Notes: generated by a model from the sequence alone, not told the origin. Shown: positions 22,885-32,068, numbered from the stretch's first letter. The stretch is 64,000 bases of DNA from CAVWZH01 sp963765285 (GCA_963765285.1 CAVXVR010000004.1:558001-622000); one strand, 5' to 3'. Numbers and translations are program-made.

Positions 22885-25419
22885 ATGGCCACGGTCACCA
22901 GCCCCTCGATTTCCGCTCCCCGGCAACCAATCCGAATCTCGCGTCTGATTCTCTATTTTTTCCTGTTCGTCCTGGTTGCTGCCCTTGGCGTGATCGTCTG
23001 GTTGTACTCGATAACCCATGCTGCCCTGCCGCAACTTGACGGCAAGCTGCAAGTGTCTGGTCTCACGGCGCCGGTCACTGTAATCCGCGACGGTCACGGA
23101 CTTCCCACCATCGAAGCGGCCAATCTCAACGATCTTTTCTTCGCCCAGGGCTTCGTCACCGCGCAAGACCGGCTCTGGCAGATGGACGTGATGCGGCGTT
23201 TCGGTTCCGGCGAGCTCGCCGAAATCCTCGGGGACGATTTGCTCAAGCATGACCGCGAACAGCGAATCCTGGGCTTACGGGCAGCGGCGCGAAAAGCCGC
23301 GGAAGCCGCGTCCGAGCCCGACCGAACCTATTTCTCCGACTACGCCCGCGGAGTCAATGCTTATATCGAATCCCATCGCGACCGCCTGCCCATCGAATTC
23401 CGAATCCTGCGCTACTCGCCTCGTCCCTGGACGCCGGAAGACTCATTGGTGATCGCCGTACAGATGGTCAACGACCTGAATCACTATCACTATCTCGAGG
23501 CGTTGGAGCGGGAAAAGATTCTCGCCAAGCTCGGTCCGGATCTGACTGCCGACCTTTACGTGAATTCCTCCTGGCATGACCGCACGCCGACGGTTCCCCG
23601 TCCGAGCATGGAACAGAACCGTGGCAGCGTGAAAGACAGCGATGACGACGATGATGACGAAGGCGGCGATCCCGCCCACTCGGTGGCGGGAAATCGAAGG
23701 GAATTCCCGGCATATGCCTCTGCCGGCACGGGGCAGAGCCCCGCGCCCACACAGGCGATGCCGCTAACCGCGTCGTCCTTCGATTCCGATCCTCGCATGG
23801 TGATCGGTTCGAATGATTGGGTGGTTTCCGGGGCGCATACCGTATCCGGCAAGCCTCTGCTCTCGGACGACATGCATCTCGGCCACCAGATGCCGAACCT
23901 GTGGTACGAGACTCATTTGCGGAGCGGCAACTTCGATGTGGCCGGCGTTTCCCTGCCTGGCATGCCTTATGTGATCGTCGGCCATAACGCACGCGTAGCC
24001 TGGGGATTCACTAACGTCGGCCCGACGGTGGAAGACGTCTACGTCGAAACCTTCAACGCCAGTGGCCAATACCAGACTCCCGATGGGTGGAAGCAGCCCG
24101 AGCATCGCGTTGAAGTGATCCATGTAAAAGGCAAGCCGGATGTGAACCTCGATGTGGTCCTCACCAGGCACGGGCCCGTGATCACCGAACTGCTCCCCGG
24201 CGAAACCCGCCCCATAGCACTGCGCTGGACGCTATACGAAGGCTTGCGCATCCCCTTCTTCGACGTAGATTCTTCACAGAACTGGAACGAGTTCAACACG
24301 GCGTTCTCGAAACTCGACGCCCCGGGGCAGAACGTCGTCTACGCCGACGTCGACGGCAACATCGGTTATCACGCCACTGGAAAAGTCCCCATTCGCGCTT
24401 CCGGCGATGGCAGCTTGCCGGAAAACGGTAGCGACAATGCCCACGAGTGGGTCAGCTACATTCCTTACGACAAGCTGCCCAGCGTCTACAATCCGCCGTG
24501 GGGAATCATCGCGACGGCCAATGGCCGCATCACGCCTGACGACTATCCCTACTCGATCAGCACCGGCTGGGAAGCGCCCTGGCGGACCGCGCGAATCTAT
24601 CGCGTGCTCGAATCAGGGAAGAAGTTCTCCGCCGCGGATATGCTGGCGCTTGAAACCGACATTTACTCCGACTTCGACCGCTATGTAGCTGACCGTCTGG
24701 TTTACGCCGTCGACCATGCCAAAAACCCGTCGGCGCGCGCCAAGCAGGCTGCGGAAATTCTGCGCGGCTGGGACGGACGCATGACTCAGGATTCCGCCGC
24801 TCCGCTACTCGCGTACCGCAGTCGCCGCGAACTCAGCCGTTCGCTGCTCGAGGCCAAGCTGGGCGCAGCGCCCGAAGACCCAAAGCAAGCAGCGGCAACT
24901 CTCAACTGGAAAACCTATCACTGGGGCATGTCTTCCGTCTGGCTGGAAAACGTGCTGCTGCACCAACCCAAACGCTGGCTGCCCGAGGCCTACGCAAATT
25001 ACGACGAGCTTTTGACCGCTGCCGTCGAGAGCGTCGTGGGCCGCTTAGAGGCGCCCAAAGATTTGAGCTCATGGAAGTGGGGTCCCGACAACGCGGTGGA
25101 AATCCAGCACCCGATTCTCGGCCAAATCCCCATTCTGAAGCGCTGGGCCGGCCCAGGAATTCAACCTCAATCCGGTAGCGGCTATACGGTCAAGGCGGTC
25201 ACTCGCACGCACGGACCGTCAGAGCGGATCACCGACGATCTTTCCGATCTGGATCAGTCCACGATGAACACCGTGACTGGGCAAGGAGGAAACTTCCTCA
25301 GCCCCTACTACATGGACCAGTGGAAGACCTGGTACGAGGGCTACACCTTCAAATTTCCTTTCACCCAACCGGCCGCGAAGAAGGCACAGGCTCATCAGTT
25401 GGTGCTGGAGCCGAAATAG
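22885..25419 (+). CDS. Penicillin acylase family N-terminal nucleophile hydrolase
   Basis: 844 aa from ATG 22885 (MATVTSPSIS); the frame is open 5' of this through a repeat. An N-terminal hydrophobic segment (LILYFFLFVLVAALGVIVWLY) anchors or exports it. The alpha-chain part has VIRDGHGLPTIEA and FAQGFVTAQDRLWQMD. The self-processing site is GSNDWVVSG, with nucleophile Ser309 in this numbering; the beta chain follows. Just before it, at about residues 248-290, is an unusual insert with a run of aspartates (DSDDDDDDEGGD) and a Pro/Ala-rich stretch, inside the spacer that is normally removed. Related enzymes cleave acyl amides, including homoserine lactones; the substrate is unknown. Confidence 0.9.
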   Translation: MATVTSPSISAPRQPIRISRLILYFFLFVLVAALGVIVWLYSITHAALPQLDGKLQVSGLTAPVTVIRDGHGLPTIEAANLNDLFFAQGFVTAQDRLWQMDVMRRFGSGELAEILGDDLLKHDREQRILGLRAAARKAAEAASEPDRTYFSDYARGVNAYIESHRDRLPIEFRILRYSPRPWTPEDSLVIAVQMVNDLNHYHYLEALEREKILAKLGPDLTADLYVNSSWHDRTPTVPRPSMEQNRGSVKDSDDDDDDEGGDPAHSVAGNRREFPAYASAGTGQSPAPTQAMPLTASSFDSDPRMVIGSNDWVVSGAHTVSGKPLLSDDMHLGHQMPNLWYETHLRSGNFDVAGVSLPGMPYVIVGHNARVAWGFTNVGPTVEDVYVETFNASGQYQTPDGWKQPEHRVEVIHVKGKPDVNLDVVLTRHGPVITELLPGETRPIALRWTLYEGLRIPFFDVDSSQNWNEFNTAFSKLDAPGQNVVYADVDGNIGYHATGKVPIRASGDGSLPENGSDNAHEWVSYIPYDKLPSVYNPPWGIIATANGRITPDDYPYSISTGWEAPWRTARIYRVLESGKKFSAADMLALETDIYSDFDRYVADRLVYAVDHAKNPSARAKQAAEILRGWDGRMTQDSAAPLLAYRSRRELSRSLLEAKLGAAPEDPKQAAATLNWKTYHWGMSSVWLENVLLHQPKRWLPEAYANYDELLTAAVESVVGRLEAPKDLSSWKWGPDNAVEIQHPILGQIPILKRWAGPGIQPQSGSGYTVKAVTRTHGPSERITDDLSDLDQSTMNTVTGQGGNFLSPYYMDQWKTWYEGYTFKFPFTQPAAKKAQAHQLVLEPK

Positions 25420-25540
25420 CTGTCAGCTTTCGGCTCTCAGCTTTCAGCAAAATCCCAAAGACTCCTACTGGGGAGCTAGTCAGTTCACGTCGGGGTAGGG
25501 TTTGTTTTACTGATGGCTGATGGCAGAGAGCTGAAGGCTA
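25420..25540. repeat. TCAGC-type dispersed repeat between convergent genes
   Basis: CTGTCAGCTTTCGGCTCTCAGC at the left and CTGATGGCAGAGAGCTGAAGGC at the right are imperfect inverted copies. Related strings occur inside the gene at 37899 (near 38299) and at 38825-38860. Confidence 0.5.
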
Positions 25541-26917
25541 ATCCACCAGCTTCACATCGTCGGCTTGGCCGATGATCGTAACCTGGGTCACCTGCAACTT
25601 GTCCGTAGTGGTGTCGTAAATCTGCAATCCCCCGCCTTGGCAGACATAAACTACGATCCGCCCCGTGATTGGCGCGATTCCGTTGACGTCGCCCTGCTGT
25701 GGCGGCACCACCACCGCGGAATTAGCCGTGTTGAAGATCGACAAGCAGCCGCGAATCTCCGGGGGATTCGAGGTATTTCCTGGAGTTTGGGCGTTAATGG
25801 TGGTGCAGGTTTGTGATCCGATGAAGAGCTGCCCGTTGGCTCCCATCTCCATGCGGCTGTGATACCCGTCCGTGATAATTGCGGGGCTGGTCACGGTCTT
25901 GGAGGGTAGGTCGATCACGCTGAGCTGTCCGCACTTGGTCGCCAAGGTGGCAGTAGTCGAGCCTGTACAAGTGTTGGAGGTGGGCGTAGGCAAGGGCATT
26001 GAGCCCGCTACATAAAGAGTGTTGCCCGAAAGCAACCCGTAGGTAGCCGAGGGAACCCCTAACGTCCACAGCACGGCAGGAGCGGTCCCCGTCATGTCGA
26101 GCGCGGTAATGCTGGCGGCGGTTCCGCCCAGCTCCGGGCCAGCGTTGAAAATATAAGCTGTCGAATCGTCGCTGGTGAAAATCGCCCACACCGGATGGTC
26201 AAACGGACAGGAATTGACCAAGCCGGGGGTCGGCGAACACCCCGACGGGTTCGTCACCGGCGTACGCGGATCGTTGACGGTGCCAATCAGGCTGGGAGAA
26301 ATCGCCGTGACCGTATCCGGAGCGCTGCCAAACGCCAGGACACGGTTGCCGTTATGGCTGGCGACCACGTATTGGGCTCCCGCAACCGGCAGCGCGGCCA
26401 CAATGCCAAGGGACGAGAAGTCGAGCACTTCGACTGCCCCAGGCGCCGGGGCTCCAACCGAGGCATTGGGCACCGCCGCATAGCCTGTAAGGTTGTCGGC
26501 GCCCACGGCGATACTTTGGGTCACGTCAGGGAGTGTAATCAGCCCCGTGCCGCCGGAAGGTCCACTCACTGCTTCGGTCGCATTGTTCAGCAGGGAGATA
26601 GTTTTGCCGCTAAGGACCAGAGTGAATCTCTTGTTCGGAAACAATACCATGAATCCAGGGGTCGTAGGCGTGGTGCCCCCTAAAGAGATGGCGTCCAACG
26701 ACAGAAGATCCTGAGTGGCGTCGATGATGTTGAGGAACTGGGCCGGACCGACACCTCCCGGAAACAGAGGATTAAATACAAAAGCACGAAACTTGAGCCC
26801 GCTGCGGTGCCCAGTGTTGGAACTTGAACCGCCGCAGGAAGAAAACACGACACAGAAAGCCACCAGAACTGCCATCGCGGTCAAGGTTTTTTTCAAATCT
26901 GGAACTCCGAAGAGCAT
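25538..26917 (-). CDS. Lipoprotein, probable beta-propeller, function unknown
   Basis: 459 aa from ATG 26917. Signal peptide with lipobox VFSSC (then GGSSSNTG). The mature protein has repeated blade-like units with Gly-rich turns (e.g. GFMVLFPNKRFTLVLSG, AQYVVASHNGNRVLAFG, STAYIFNAG, NTLYVAGSM), and resembles YncE/lactonase-like propellers widespread in Acidobacteriota surface proteins. Six cysteines lie in the mature part. No catalytic residues were recognised. It is convergent with the penicillin acylase gene. Confidence 0.75.
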   Translation of the reverse strand: MLFGVPDLKKTLTAMAVLVAFCVVFSSCGGSSSNTGHRSGLKFRAFVFNPLFPGGVGPAQFLNIIDATQDLLSLDAISLGGTTPTTPGFMVLFPNKRFTLVLSGKTISLLNNATEAVSGPSGGTGLITLPDVTQSIAVGADNLTGYAAVPNASVGAPAPGAVEVLDFSSLGIVAALPVAGAQYVVASHNGNRVLAFGSAPDTVTAISPSLIGTVNDPRTPVTNPSGCSPTPGLVNSCPFDHPVWAIFTSDDSTAYIFNAGPELGGTAASITALDMTGTAPAVLWTLGVPSATYGLLSGNTLYVAGSMPLPTPTSNTCTGSTTATLATKCGQLSVIDLPSKTVTSPAIITDGYHSRMEMGANGQLFIGSQTCTTINAQTPGNTSNPPEIRGCLSIFNTANSAVVVPPQQGDVNGIAPITGRIVVYVCQGGGLQIYDTTTDKLQVTQVTIIGQADDVKLVD

Positions 26918-27078
26918 GCAGGATGGAGAGTTAGATGCAAGAATTTCGAATTATAGCAAAGCTGGAGTACGTTCAAGTATCCGGGCCGCTCGCAGCCCGC
27001 TGGGGGTTCTTTTCGCAGTAACCCTTATCTCTCCGGACCGGATGCAAAACTGCGGCTGCTCTTGTATTCTCAAATCAA

Positions 27079-28938
27079 ATGGCTGGCGACCTGCTCACTC
27101 GGTTAAAGGCGTCCCCTGTCTTGTGTGACGGCGCTATGGGGACCTTGCTCTACGCCAGCGGTATCTTCATCAACCGCTGTTATGACGAACTGAACCTCTC
27201 CCATCCGGACCTGATTCGTGGAGTCCATCACGATTATCTGCAGGCGGGTGCGGAGATCATTGAAACCAACACTTTCGGGGCAAACTCTTTCCGGCTGGCC
27301 CGTCACAGCATCGCCGATCAAGTCCGCGATATCAACCTGGCCGGAGCCAGAGTTGCCCGGGAAGCGGCCAAGAGCTTTGACGTTTGGGTTGCCGGCTCGG
27401 TTGGCCCGCTGGGCGTGCGCATCGAGCCTCTGGGCAAGACTTCTTTCGAAGAGGCCCGTCTGGCCTTCCGCGAGCAGATTGCCGCGTTGGTCGAAGGTGG
27501 CGTGGATCTGGTGATTCTGGAGACCTTTGGCTATGTGGAGGAGTTGCACCAAGCCCTGCTGGCTGCCCGGGACGTAAACCCCAAACTGCCGGTTGTGGCT
27601 CAGGTAACCATCGACGAGGACGGCAATTGCCTCGACGGTTCCACGCCCGAGACTTTCACTCCCAAGATTGAGGCGTGGGGGGCAGACGTCATTGGCTGCA
27701 ATTGCAGCGTGGGGCCGGTGGCCATGCTGGATGCCATTGAACGGGTGCGCGCCCTCACCAGCCTGCCCCTGGCAGCCCAGCCGAATGCCGGTGTGCCCAG
27801 GTCGGTCGAAGGAAGAAATATCTACCTTTGCTCGCCGGAATATATGGCCAGCTACGCGCGCAAGTTCGTAGCGGCGGGCGTGCGGTTGATCGGCGGATGC
27901 TGCGGAACGACGCCGGACCATATTCGCGTCATGAAGTCGGCCGTGCGGATGGGCGAAGCCCGCTCGAAAACTCCCAAAGCGCAGGTAAAGGGCGAGGCAA
28001 CGCCTGCCCCCCCTCCGACTCTGCCGCTGGAGAAGCGCTCCCGCCTGGGCGCGAAGCTGAAGAATGGCGAATTCCTCACCATGGTGGAAATCGTCCCACC
28101 CAAAGGGACGGATATTCGCAAGGAAGTGGAAGGCGCGCGTTTTCTGAAATCGGTCGGAGTGGACGGAATCAACATCCCCGACAGCCCGCGGGCTTCGGCC
28201 CGCATGAGCAATCAAGCGCTTTCGCTACTGATCCAGCGAGAGGTCGGCACTGAGGCGATCCTGCACTACACCTGCCGCGACCGCAACGTGCTGTGCATTC
28301 AGTCGGACTTGCTGGGAGCGGCCGCCACCGGCATTCATAATCTGATCTGCATCACGGGCGATCCGCCGAAGATGGGCAACTATCCAGACGCCACGGCGGT
28401 GTTCGACGTCGACGCGATTGGTCTGGTGAACATCGCGCACAACCTGAATCGTGGGCTCGATATTGGCGGCAATCCGATCGGGGCGGGCACGACGTTCGTG
28501 ATCGGCGTCGGGGCCAATCCGGGCGTTCCCAACCTTGAGGAAGAAATCCGGCGCTTCGAATTCAAGGTCGAGGCCGGTGCCGAGTATGCGGTAACCCAGC
28601 CGGTATTTGACCTTTCGCTCCTTGAGACTTTCCTGCGGCGCATCGAACATTGCCGCATTCCGGTGGTGGCCGGAATCTGGCCTCTCGTGAGCGCGCGCAA
28701 CGCCGAGTTCATGAAGAACGAACTGCGGGTCTCGGTGCCGGACGCGATCCTGGAGCGCATGGCTGGGGCCAAGAATCCGGAGGCGGCACGTGAAGAAGGC
28801 ATCGCCATAGCCCGCGAAATGCTGGCCGCAGTTCGTGACATGGTGCAGGGCGCACAAATCAGCGCGCCTCAGGGACGCTACGCCTCGGCAGTCGATGTGC
28901 TGGAGGCGTTGGGGACGTCGCGGCCGGCCTCGGTCTAG
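27079..28938 (+). CDS. Bifunctional homocysteine S-methyltransferase / methylenetetrahydrofolate reductase
   Basis: 619 aa from ATG 27079. Residues about 1-295 are the homocysteine S-methyltransferase (Pfam S-methyl_trans) barrel: LCDGAMGTLLYASG, ETNTFGANSFRL, and the zinc ligands in GCNCS and GGCCGTTPDH. After a Pro-rich linker, residues about 320-600 are MTHFR (MVEIVPPKGTD, HYTCRDRNV, NLICITGDPPK, GAEYAVTQPVFD). The enzyme would reduce methylene-THF and transfer a methyl group to homocysteine. The same fusion is known from B. subtilis YitJ. It is intact and stands alone. Confidence 0.93.
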   Translation: MAGDLLTRLKASPVLCDGAMGTLLYASGIFINRCYDELNLSHPDLIRGVHHDYLQAGAEIIETNTFGANSFRLARHSIADQVRDINLAGARVAREAAKSFDVWVAGSVGPLGVRIEPLGKTSFEEARLAFREQIAALVEGGVDLVILETFGYVEELHQALLAARDVNPKLPVVAQVTIDEDGNCLDGSTPETFTPKIEAWGADVIGCNCSVGPVAMLDAIERVRALTSLPLAAQPNAGVPRSVEGRNIYLCSPEYMASYARKFVAAGVRLIGGCCGTTPDHIRVMKSAVRMGEARSKTPKAQVKGEATPAPPPTLPLEKRSRLGAKLKNGEFLTMVEIVPPKGTDIRKEVEGARFLKSVGVDGINIPDSPRASARMSNQALSLLIQREVGTEAILHYTCRDRNVLCIQSDLLGAAATGIHNLICITGDPPKMGNYPDATAVFDVDAIGLVNIAHNLNRGLDIGGNPIGAGTTFVIGVGANPGVPNLEEEIRRFEFKVEAGAEYAVTQPVFDLSLLETFLRRIEHCRIPVVAGIWPLVSARNAEFMKNELRVSVPDAILERMAGAKNPEAAREEGIAIAREMLAAVRDMVQGAQISAPQGRYASAVDVLEALGTSRPASV

Positions 28939-29043
28939 ACGCCCGACCGAGTTTCCCTTTTTGAGGGTTTTCCACCGTACACTTTTCCGGACCTCTGGAC
29001 AATTTCAGCATCTAATAGGGTTAGAATAATCGCAGGAGATACC

Positions 29044-29283
29044 TTGCCCAAGTTTGAAGAATGCCTTCAACGTTTGGAGAAAATTGTCCAGGAACTGGAA
29101 AAGGGAGAGGTGCCCCTGGAAAAATCTCTGACGCTTTTTGAAGAAGGCATGCAACTTTCTGCCGCCTGCCGCAAAGAATTGGAGGAAGCGGAAGGCAAGG
29201 TGGAAATTCTGCTGAAGCAGAATGGAAAGCTCCAGGCTGAACCGTTTGAGCCCCTGACGGAAACGGCGTCGAAGCGCAGGTAA
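29044..29283 (+). CDS. xseB: Exodeoxyribonuclease VII small subunit
   Basis: 79 aa from TTG 29044, with AGGAG upstream. It shows the XseB pattern: FEECLQRLEKIVQELEKGEVPLEKSLTLFEEGMQLS, then a second helix with KVEILL. It associates with XseA to degrade single-stranded DNA; xseA is not in this window. In many bacteria xseB precedes ispA; here two small genes lie between them. Confidence 0.92.
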   Translation: MPKFEECLQRLEKIVQELEKGEVPLEKSLTLFEEGMQLSAACRKELEEAEGKVEILLKQNGKLQAEPFEPLTETASKRR

Positions 29284-29405
29284 GCGCTGGCGCTGATTCG
29301 TTTGTCGTCGCTCGTAAGCTTTAACGCCTGTGATCGCGGCCATCCCCATGGAAGCGGTTGCAGCAAGTACCGCCTTCGACGACGGTCCCATGCAGGAGGG
29401 GCATC

Positions 29406-29789
29406 ATGCGTTCTTCAAGTCTGGTTATTCTTCCGTCCGATCCTTTGCGCGACAACTCGAGCCTGACGCTTTCCCTGGTCGCAGCTTTGCGTACTTCATT
29501 CCAATCGGTTCGCACCGTGCGTTCGTTCCACGATCTGCGTTCGACCGTGGCTGGTCAACTAGTCGACGTGGCGGTGGTGGATGTGGAGTCGGTTCCGCTC
29601 GCGGATGTTGCGCGACTGTCGCGCGACTTCTCCGGCCTGCGCATTGTTTGCACCCACCGCTTGCCGGACGACCAGCTGTGGACCGAGGCGCTGGGCGCAG
29701 GAGCAGCCGACCTTTGCCCGTCCTCCGACATTTCGGCGATCCTGACTGCGGCGCATCGCGGGGGAATCAAACATCCCACAGCGGCCTGA
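29406..29789 (+). CDS. Receiver-like (degenerate) response-regulator protein
   Basis: 127 aa from ATG 29406, preceded by GGAGGGG. The alpha/beta pattern (VILPSDPLRDNSSLTLSLV, VDVAVVDVES, GLRIVCTHRLPD, GAADLCPSSD) matches a CheY-like fold. VVDVES could be the phospho-acceptor strand, but the N-terminal acidic pair and the Lys are not clear, so phosphorylation is doubtful. It lies between xseB and ispA. Function unknown. Confidence 0.6.
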   Translation: MRSSSLVILPSDPLRDNSSLTLSLVAALRTSFQSVRTVRSFHDLRSTVAGQLVDVAVVDVESVPLADVARLSRDFSGLRIVCTHRLPDDQLWTEALGAGAADLCPSSDISAILTAAHRGGIKHPTAA

Positions 29790-29846
29790 GGGCACGTGCT
29801 AGTCCGTAGTAGAATGCCGCCGTCAACCAGCGTTATGGAGGTGGCT

Positions 29847-30200
29847 ATGCGCTGGATCGCGCAGCTGCGCTTCTTGTGCTTTGCGTTTTGTCTCTTGTTG
29901 GCCCTGCCTGCTCGAACCCAGATTCCGCTGGGGCGTTGCGGGCCCCGCGCCGCCGACCCGGCCGACTGGCCGCGCAACCCCTCTCTGGAGCAGCTCCCTG
30001 CCCAGGATCATCCGACACAGCCCACCGCGCGAAATACTGCCCAGCTTCGTCACGACGCCAAGGAACTGGCCGACCTCTCTGCCTCGGTTACAGCCGATAT
30101 CGACCAGGTCAATCGGGGAGTGCTGCCCAAGGATGTCGTCGACAAGCTGAAACGGATCGAAAAACTCTCCAAACGGCTGAGAAACGAAATCACGCAATAA
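29847..30200 (+). CDS. Small secreted protein, function unknown
   Basis: 117 aa from ATG 29847, with GGAGGTGGCT directly upstream. A signal peptide (MRWIAQLRFLCFAFCLLLALPARTQ) precedes a Pro-rich segment and a C-terminal helical region (QLRHDAKELADLSASVTADIDQVN, then KRIEKLSKRLRNEI) that may form a coiled coil. No family recognised. Confidence 0.65.
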   Translation: MRWIAQLRFLCFAFCLLLALPARTQIPLGRCGPRAADPADWPRNPSLEQLPAQDHPTQPTARNTAQLRHDAKELADLSASVTADIDQVNRGVLPKDVVDKLKRIEKLSKRLRNEITQ

Positions 30201-30286
30201 ACAAATTCCGGCGATGGCGGGAAATCGCGATTGTCCCGCACCCGCCTGCGGCGGTACGCGCTGCGTGCTTGTTATACTCACTTCCC

Positions 30287-31168
30287 ATGCTCAACGAGAC
30301 TCTGGAGCGGGGCCGGGCCCTGACTGACGCCGCGCTCGAGCGACTGTTGCCGGCCGCAAAACAACGGCCTTCCTCCATTCATCAGGCCATGCGCCATAGC
30401 GTGTTTGCCGGAGGCAAGCGCCTGCGCCCTATACTCTGCATGGAAGCGGGACGGATGGTGGCCGCTTCCCTTCCCGCCGGCATCGAGGATCTGGGGGCGG
30501 CGCTCGAAATGCTGCACACCTATTCGCTGATTCACGACGATCTCCCCGCCCTGGACAACGACGACTTGCGCCGGGGCCGGCCCACTTGCCACAAGGCCTT
30601 CGGCGAAGCGGTCGCAATTCTCGCCGGGGATGCCTTGCAAACCCAGGCGTACGAAGTGCTGGCGAAACTGCGCTGTCCCGCCGAAGCACGCGTCCGCATC
30701 ATTGAAGAGATTGCCCGCGGCACGGGCACGGTAAACGGCATGATTGGCGGCCAGGTGGTCGATCTCGAGGCCGAGCATAGCAAGCCCGACCTGGATACGC
30801 TCGAGTACATTCATCGTTCCAAAACCGCCGCTTTGATCACCGCGAGCGTGGTGAGTGGAGGAATTTACGCCGGAGCCGACGAAACTGCGGTGGGAGGCTT
30901 GCGCTCATTCGGGCAATCCATAGGTCTGGCCTTCCAGATCGTCGATGACGTCCTCGACGTGACCCAAACCTCCGAGCAACTGGGCAAGACCGCGGGCAAA
31001 GACACCACCGCAGAAAAAGCCACGTATCCGGCGCTATTCGGAATCGACGAATCGCTGAAGAGGGCTGATTCGCTGGCCGATCGCGCGGTCGCGGCGCTGA
31101 ACGATTTCGGCTCAAGAGCGGAAACCCTGAAGTCCCTGGCGCATTTCCTGGTGGAGCGGAAAAAGTAG
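30287..31168 (+). CDS. ispA: Polyprenyl (farnesyl/geranylgeranyl) diphosphate synthase
   Basis: 293 aa from ATG 30287. It has both aspartate-rich motifs of short-chain prenyl synthases: HDDLPALDNDD and FQIVDDVLDVT, plus GGKRLRP near the N-terminus and KTAALITAS. It condenses IPP with allylic diphosphates to make farnesyl or geranylgeranyl diphosphate for quinones and carotenoids. It is 86 nt downstream of the small secreted-protein gene. A run of CCTCCGTGG-type repeats follows the stop. Confidence 0.92.
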   Translation: MLNETLERGRALTDAALERLLPAAKQRPSSIHQAMRHSVFAGGKRLRPILCMEAGRMVAASLPAGIEDLGAALEMLHTYSLIHDDLPALDNDDLRRGRPTCHKAFGEAVAILAGDALQTQAYEVLAKLRCPAEARVRIIEEIARGTGTVNGMIGGQVVDLEAEHSKPDLDTLEYIHRSKTAALITASVVSGGIYAGADETAVGGLRSFGQSIGLAFQIVDDVLDVTQTSEQLGKTAGKDTTAEKATYPALFGIDESLKRADSLADRAVAALNDFGSRAETLKSLAHFLVERKK

Positions 31169-31179
31169 AGCGGGAAAAT

Positions 31180-31245
31180 CGCGGTTCCCCTCCGCGTCCT
31201 CAGTGCCCTCCGTGGTCAAAAGTTTCCCTCTGTGTCCCCCGCGCA
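31180..31245. repeat. CCTCCGTGG-type dispersed repeat
   Basis: Tandemly varied units (CCTCCGCGTCCTCAG, then TGCCCTCCGTGG, then CCCTCTGTGTCC) lie between ispA and the riboswitch. Their reverse complement resembles 49668-49700. Confidence 0.5.
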
Positions 31246-31264
31246 CTGTGTGGTAAAAATAAAA

Positions 31265-31325
31265 GGTCACGGCGATGGAGTTCGCCATAACCGCCCGGCT
31301 TTTGGGATGATGACTCCTACCAGTT
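31265..31325 (+). promoter_or_regulatory. Fluoride riboswitch (crcB motif)
   Basis: Direct match to the fluoride aptamer: GGCGATGGAGTTCGCC, then AACCGCC, then GATGATGACTCCTACC, in the conserved order. It ends about 20 nt upstream of the crcB start, where it can control expression in response to fluoride. The expression platform could be the short stretch up to the GGGGAG ribosome-binding site. Confidence 0.95.
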
Positions 31326-31344
31326 CATTGGGGAGAACTTCATC

Positions 31345-31734
31345 GTGCCCAATTCGCCACTCAACGATTTTCTTCTGATCTCGCTCGGCGCCATCACAGG
31401 CGCCAACGCCCGCTACTTTCTGAGCCGTTACGCCGCCCGATTGCTGGGGCCGGCGTTTCCCTACGGAACGCTTTTCATCAATGTCACCGGCAGCTTAATT
31501 GTGGGTTTTTTCGTCATCTGGACCGCTGAGCGAGTGCTGGCCGACCCGCGCTGGCGTTTGCTGGTGGTGGTGGGTTTCTGTGGCGCCTTTACCACGTTCT
31601 CCAGCTATGCCTTTGAAACGATGGCATTCTTCGAGCAGGGGCAATGGCTGCTGATGGCGGCCAACTTCTTGGCCAATAATCTTCTCTGCCTGGCGGCGGC
31701 ACTGGCTGGCATGGGACTGGCGAGGGTGCTATAA
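31345..31734 (+). CDS. crcB: Fluoride ion channel CrcB/Fluc
   Basis: 129 aa from GTG 31345. Four transmembrane helices with the family motifs GAITGANARYFLSRY, GTLFINVTGSLIVGFF and GFCGAFTTFSSYAFE, which line the pore in Fluc channels. It exports fluoride as a dimer. It is preceded by a fluoride riboswitch and followed two bases later by the DUF190 gene, so the pair is one fluoride-resistance operon. Confidence 0.96.
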   Translation: MPNSPLNDFLLISLGAITGANARYFLSRYAARLLGPAFPYGTLFINVTGSLIVGFFVIWTAERVLADPRWRLLVVVGFCGAFTTFSSYAFETMAFFEQGQWLLMAANFLANNLLCLAAALAGMGLARVL

Positions 31735-31735
31735 A

Positions 31736-32065
31736 ATGCCAAACGCTATGGCAGTACAGGTCACCATGTATCTCAACGAAGCCGACCAGTGGCATCACCG
31801 GCCGCTGCACGTTGAGATTCTCAACTACTTGCGGAAAGAAAATGTCTACGCCGCAACCGCCATCCATGCGGTGGCCGGATTCTTAGGCCGCCATCAGGTG
31901 CAAACTTCGCACCTGGTAGACGCCGGCGGAAAGCTGCCGGTGATCATCATCTTCGTCGACACCGATGAACATGTGAGCCGCGTCCTGCCCACTCTGAAAG
32001 AAATGGCCGCCCACCGCTTGATCGTGCGGGAAAACGTGGTGCTCGAACAGGGCAATCTGGAATGA
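31736..32065 (+). CDS. DUF190 family protein
   Basis: 109 aa from ATG 31736, one base after the crcB stop. It is a small alpha/beta protein of DUF190 (NEADQWHHRPLHVEILNYL, AATAIHAVAGFLG, LPVIIIFVDTDEHV), a family related to PII-like folds and commonly found next to crcB. A regulatory or accessory role in fluoride export is inferred from this linkage. Confidence 0.9.
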   Translation: MPNAMAVQVTMYLNEADQWHHRPLHVEILNYLRKENVYAATAIHAVAGFLGRHQVQTSHLVDAGGKLPVIIIFVDTDEHVSRVLPTLKEMAAHRLIVRENVVLEQGNLE

Positions 32066-32068
32066 AAC

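Noticed and set aside
27103..28215. 370-codon minus-strand frame opposite the homocysteine methyltransferase
   Set aside because: Shadow of an intact conserved enzyme.
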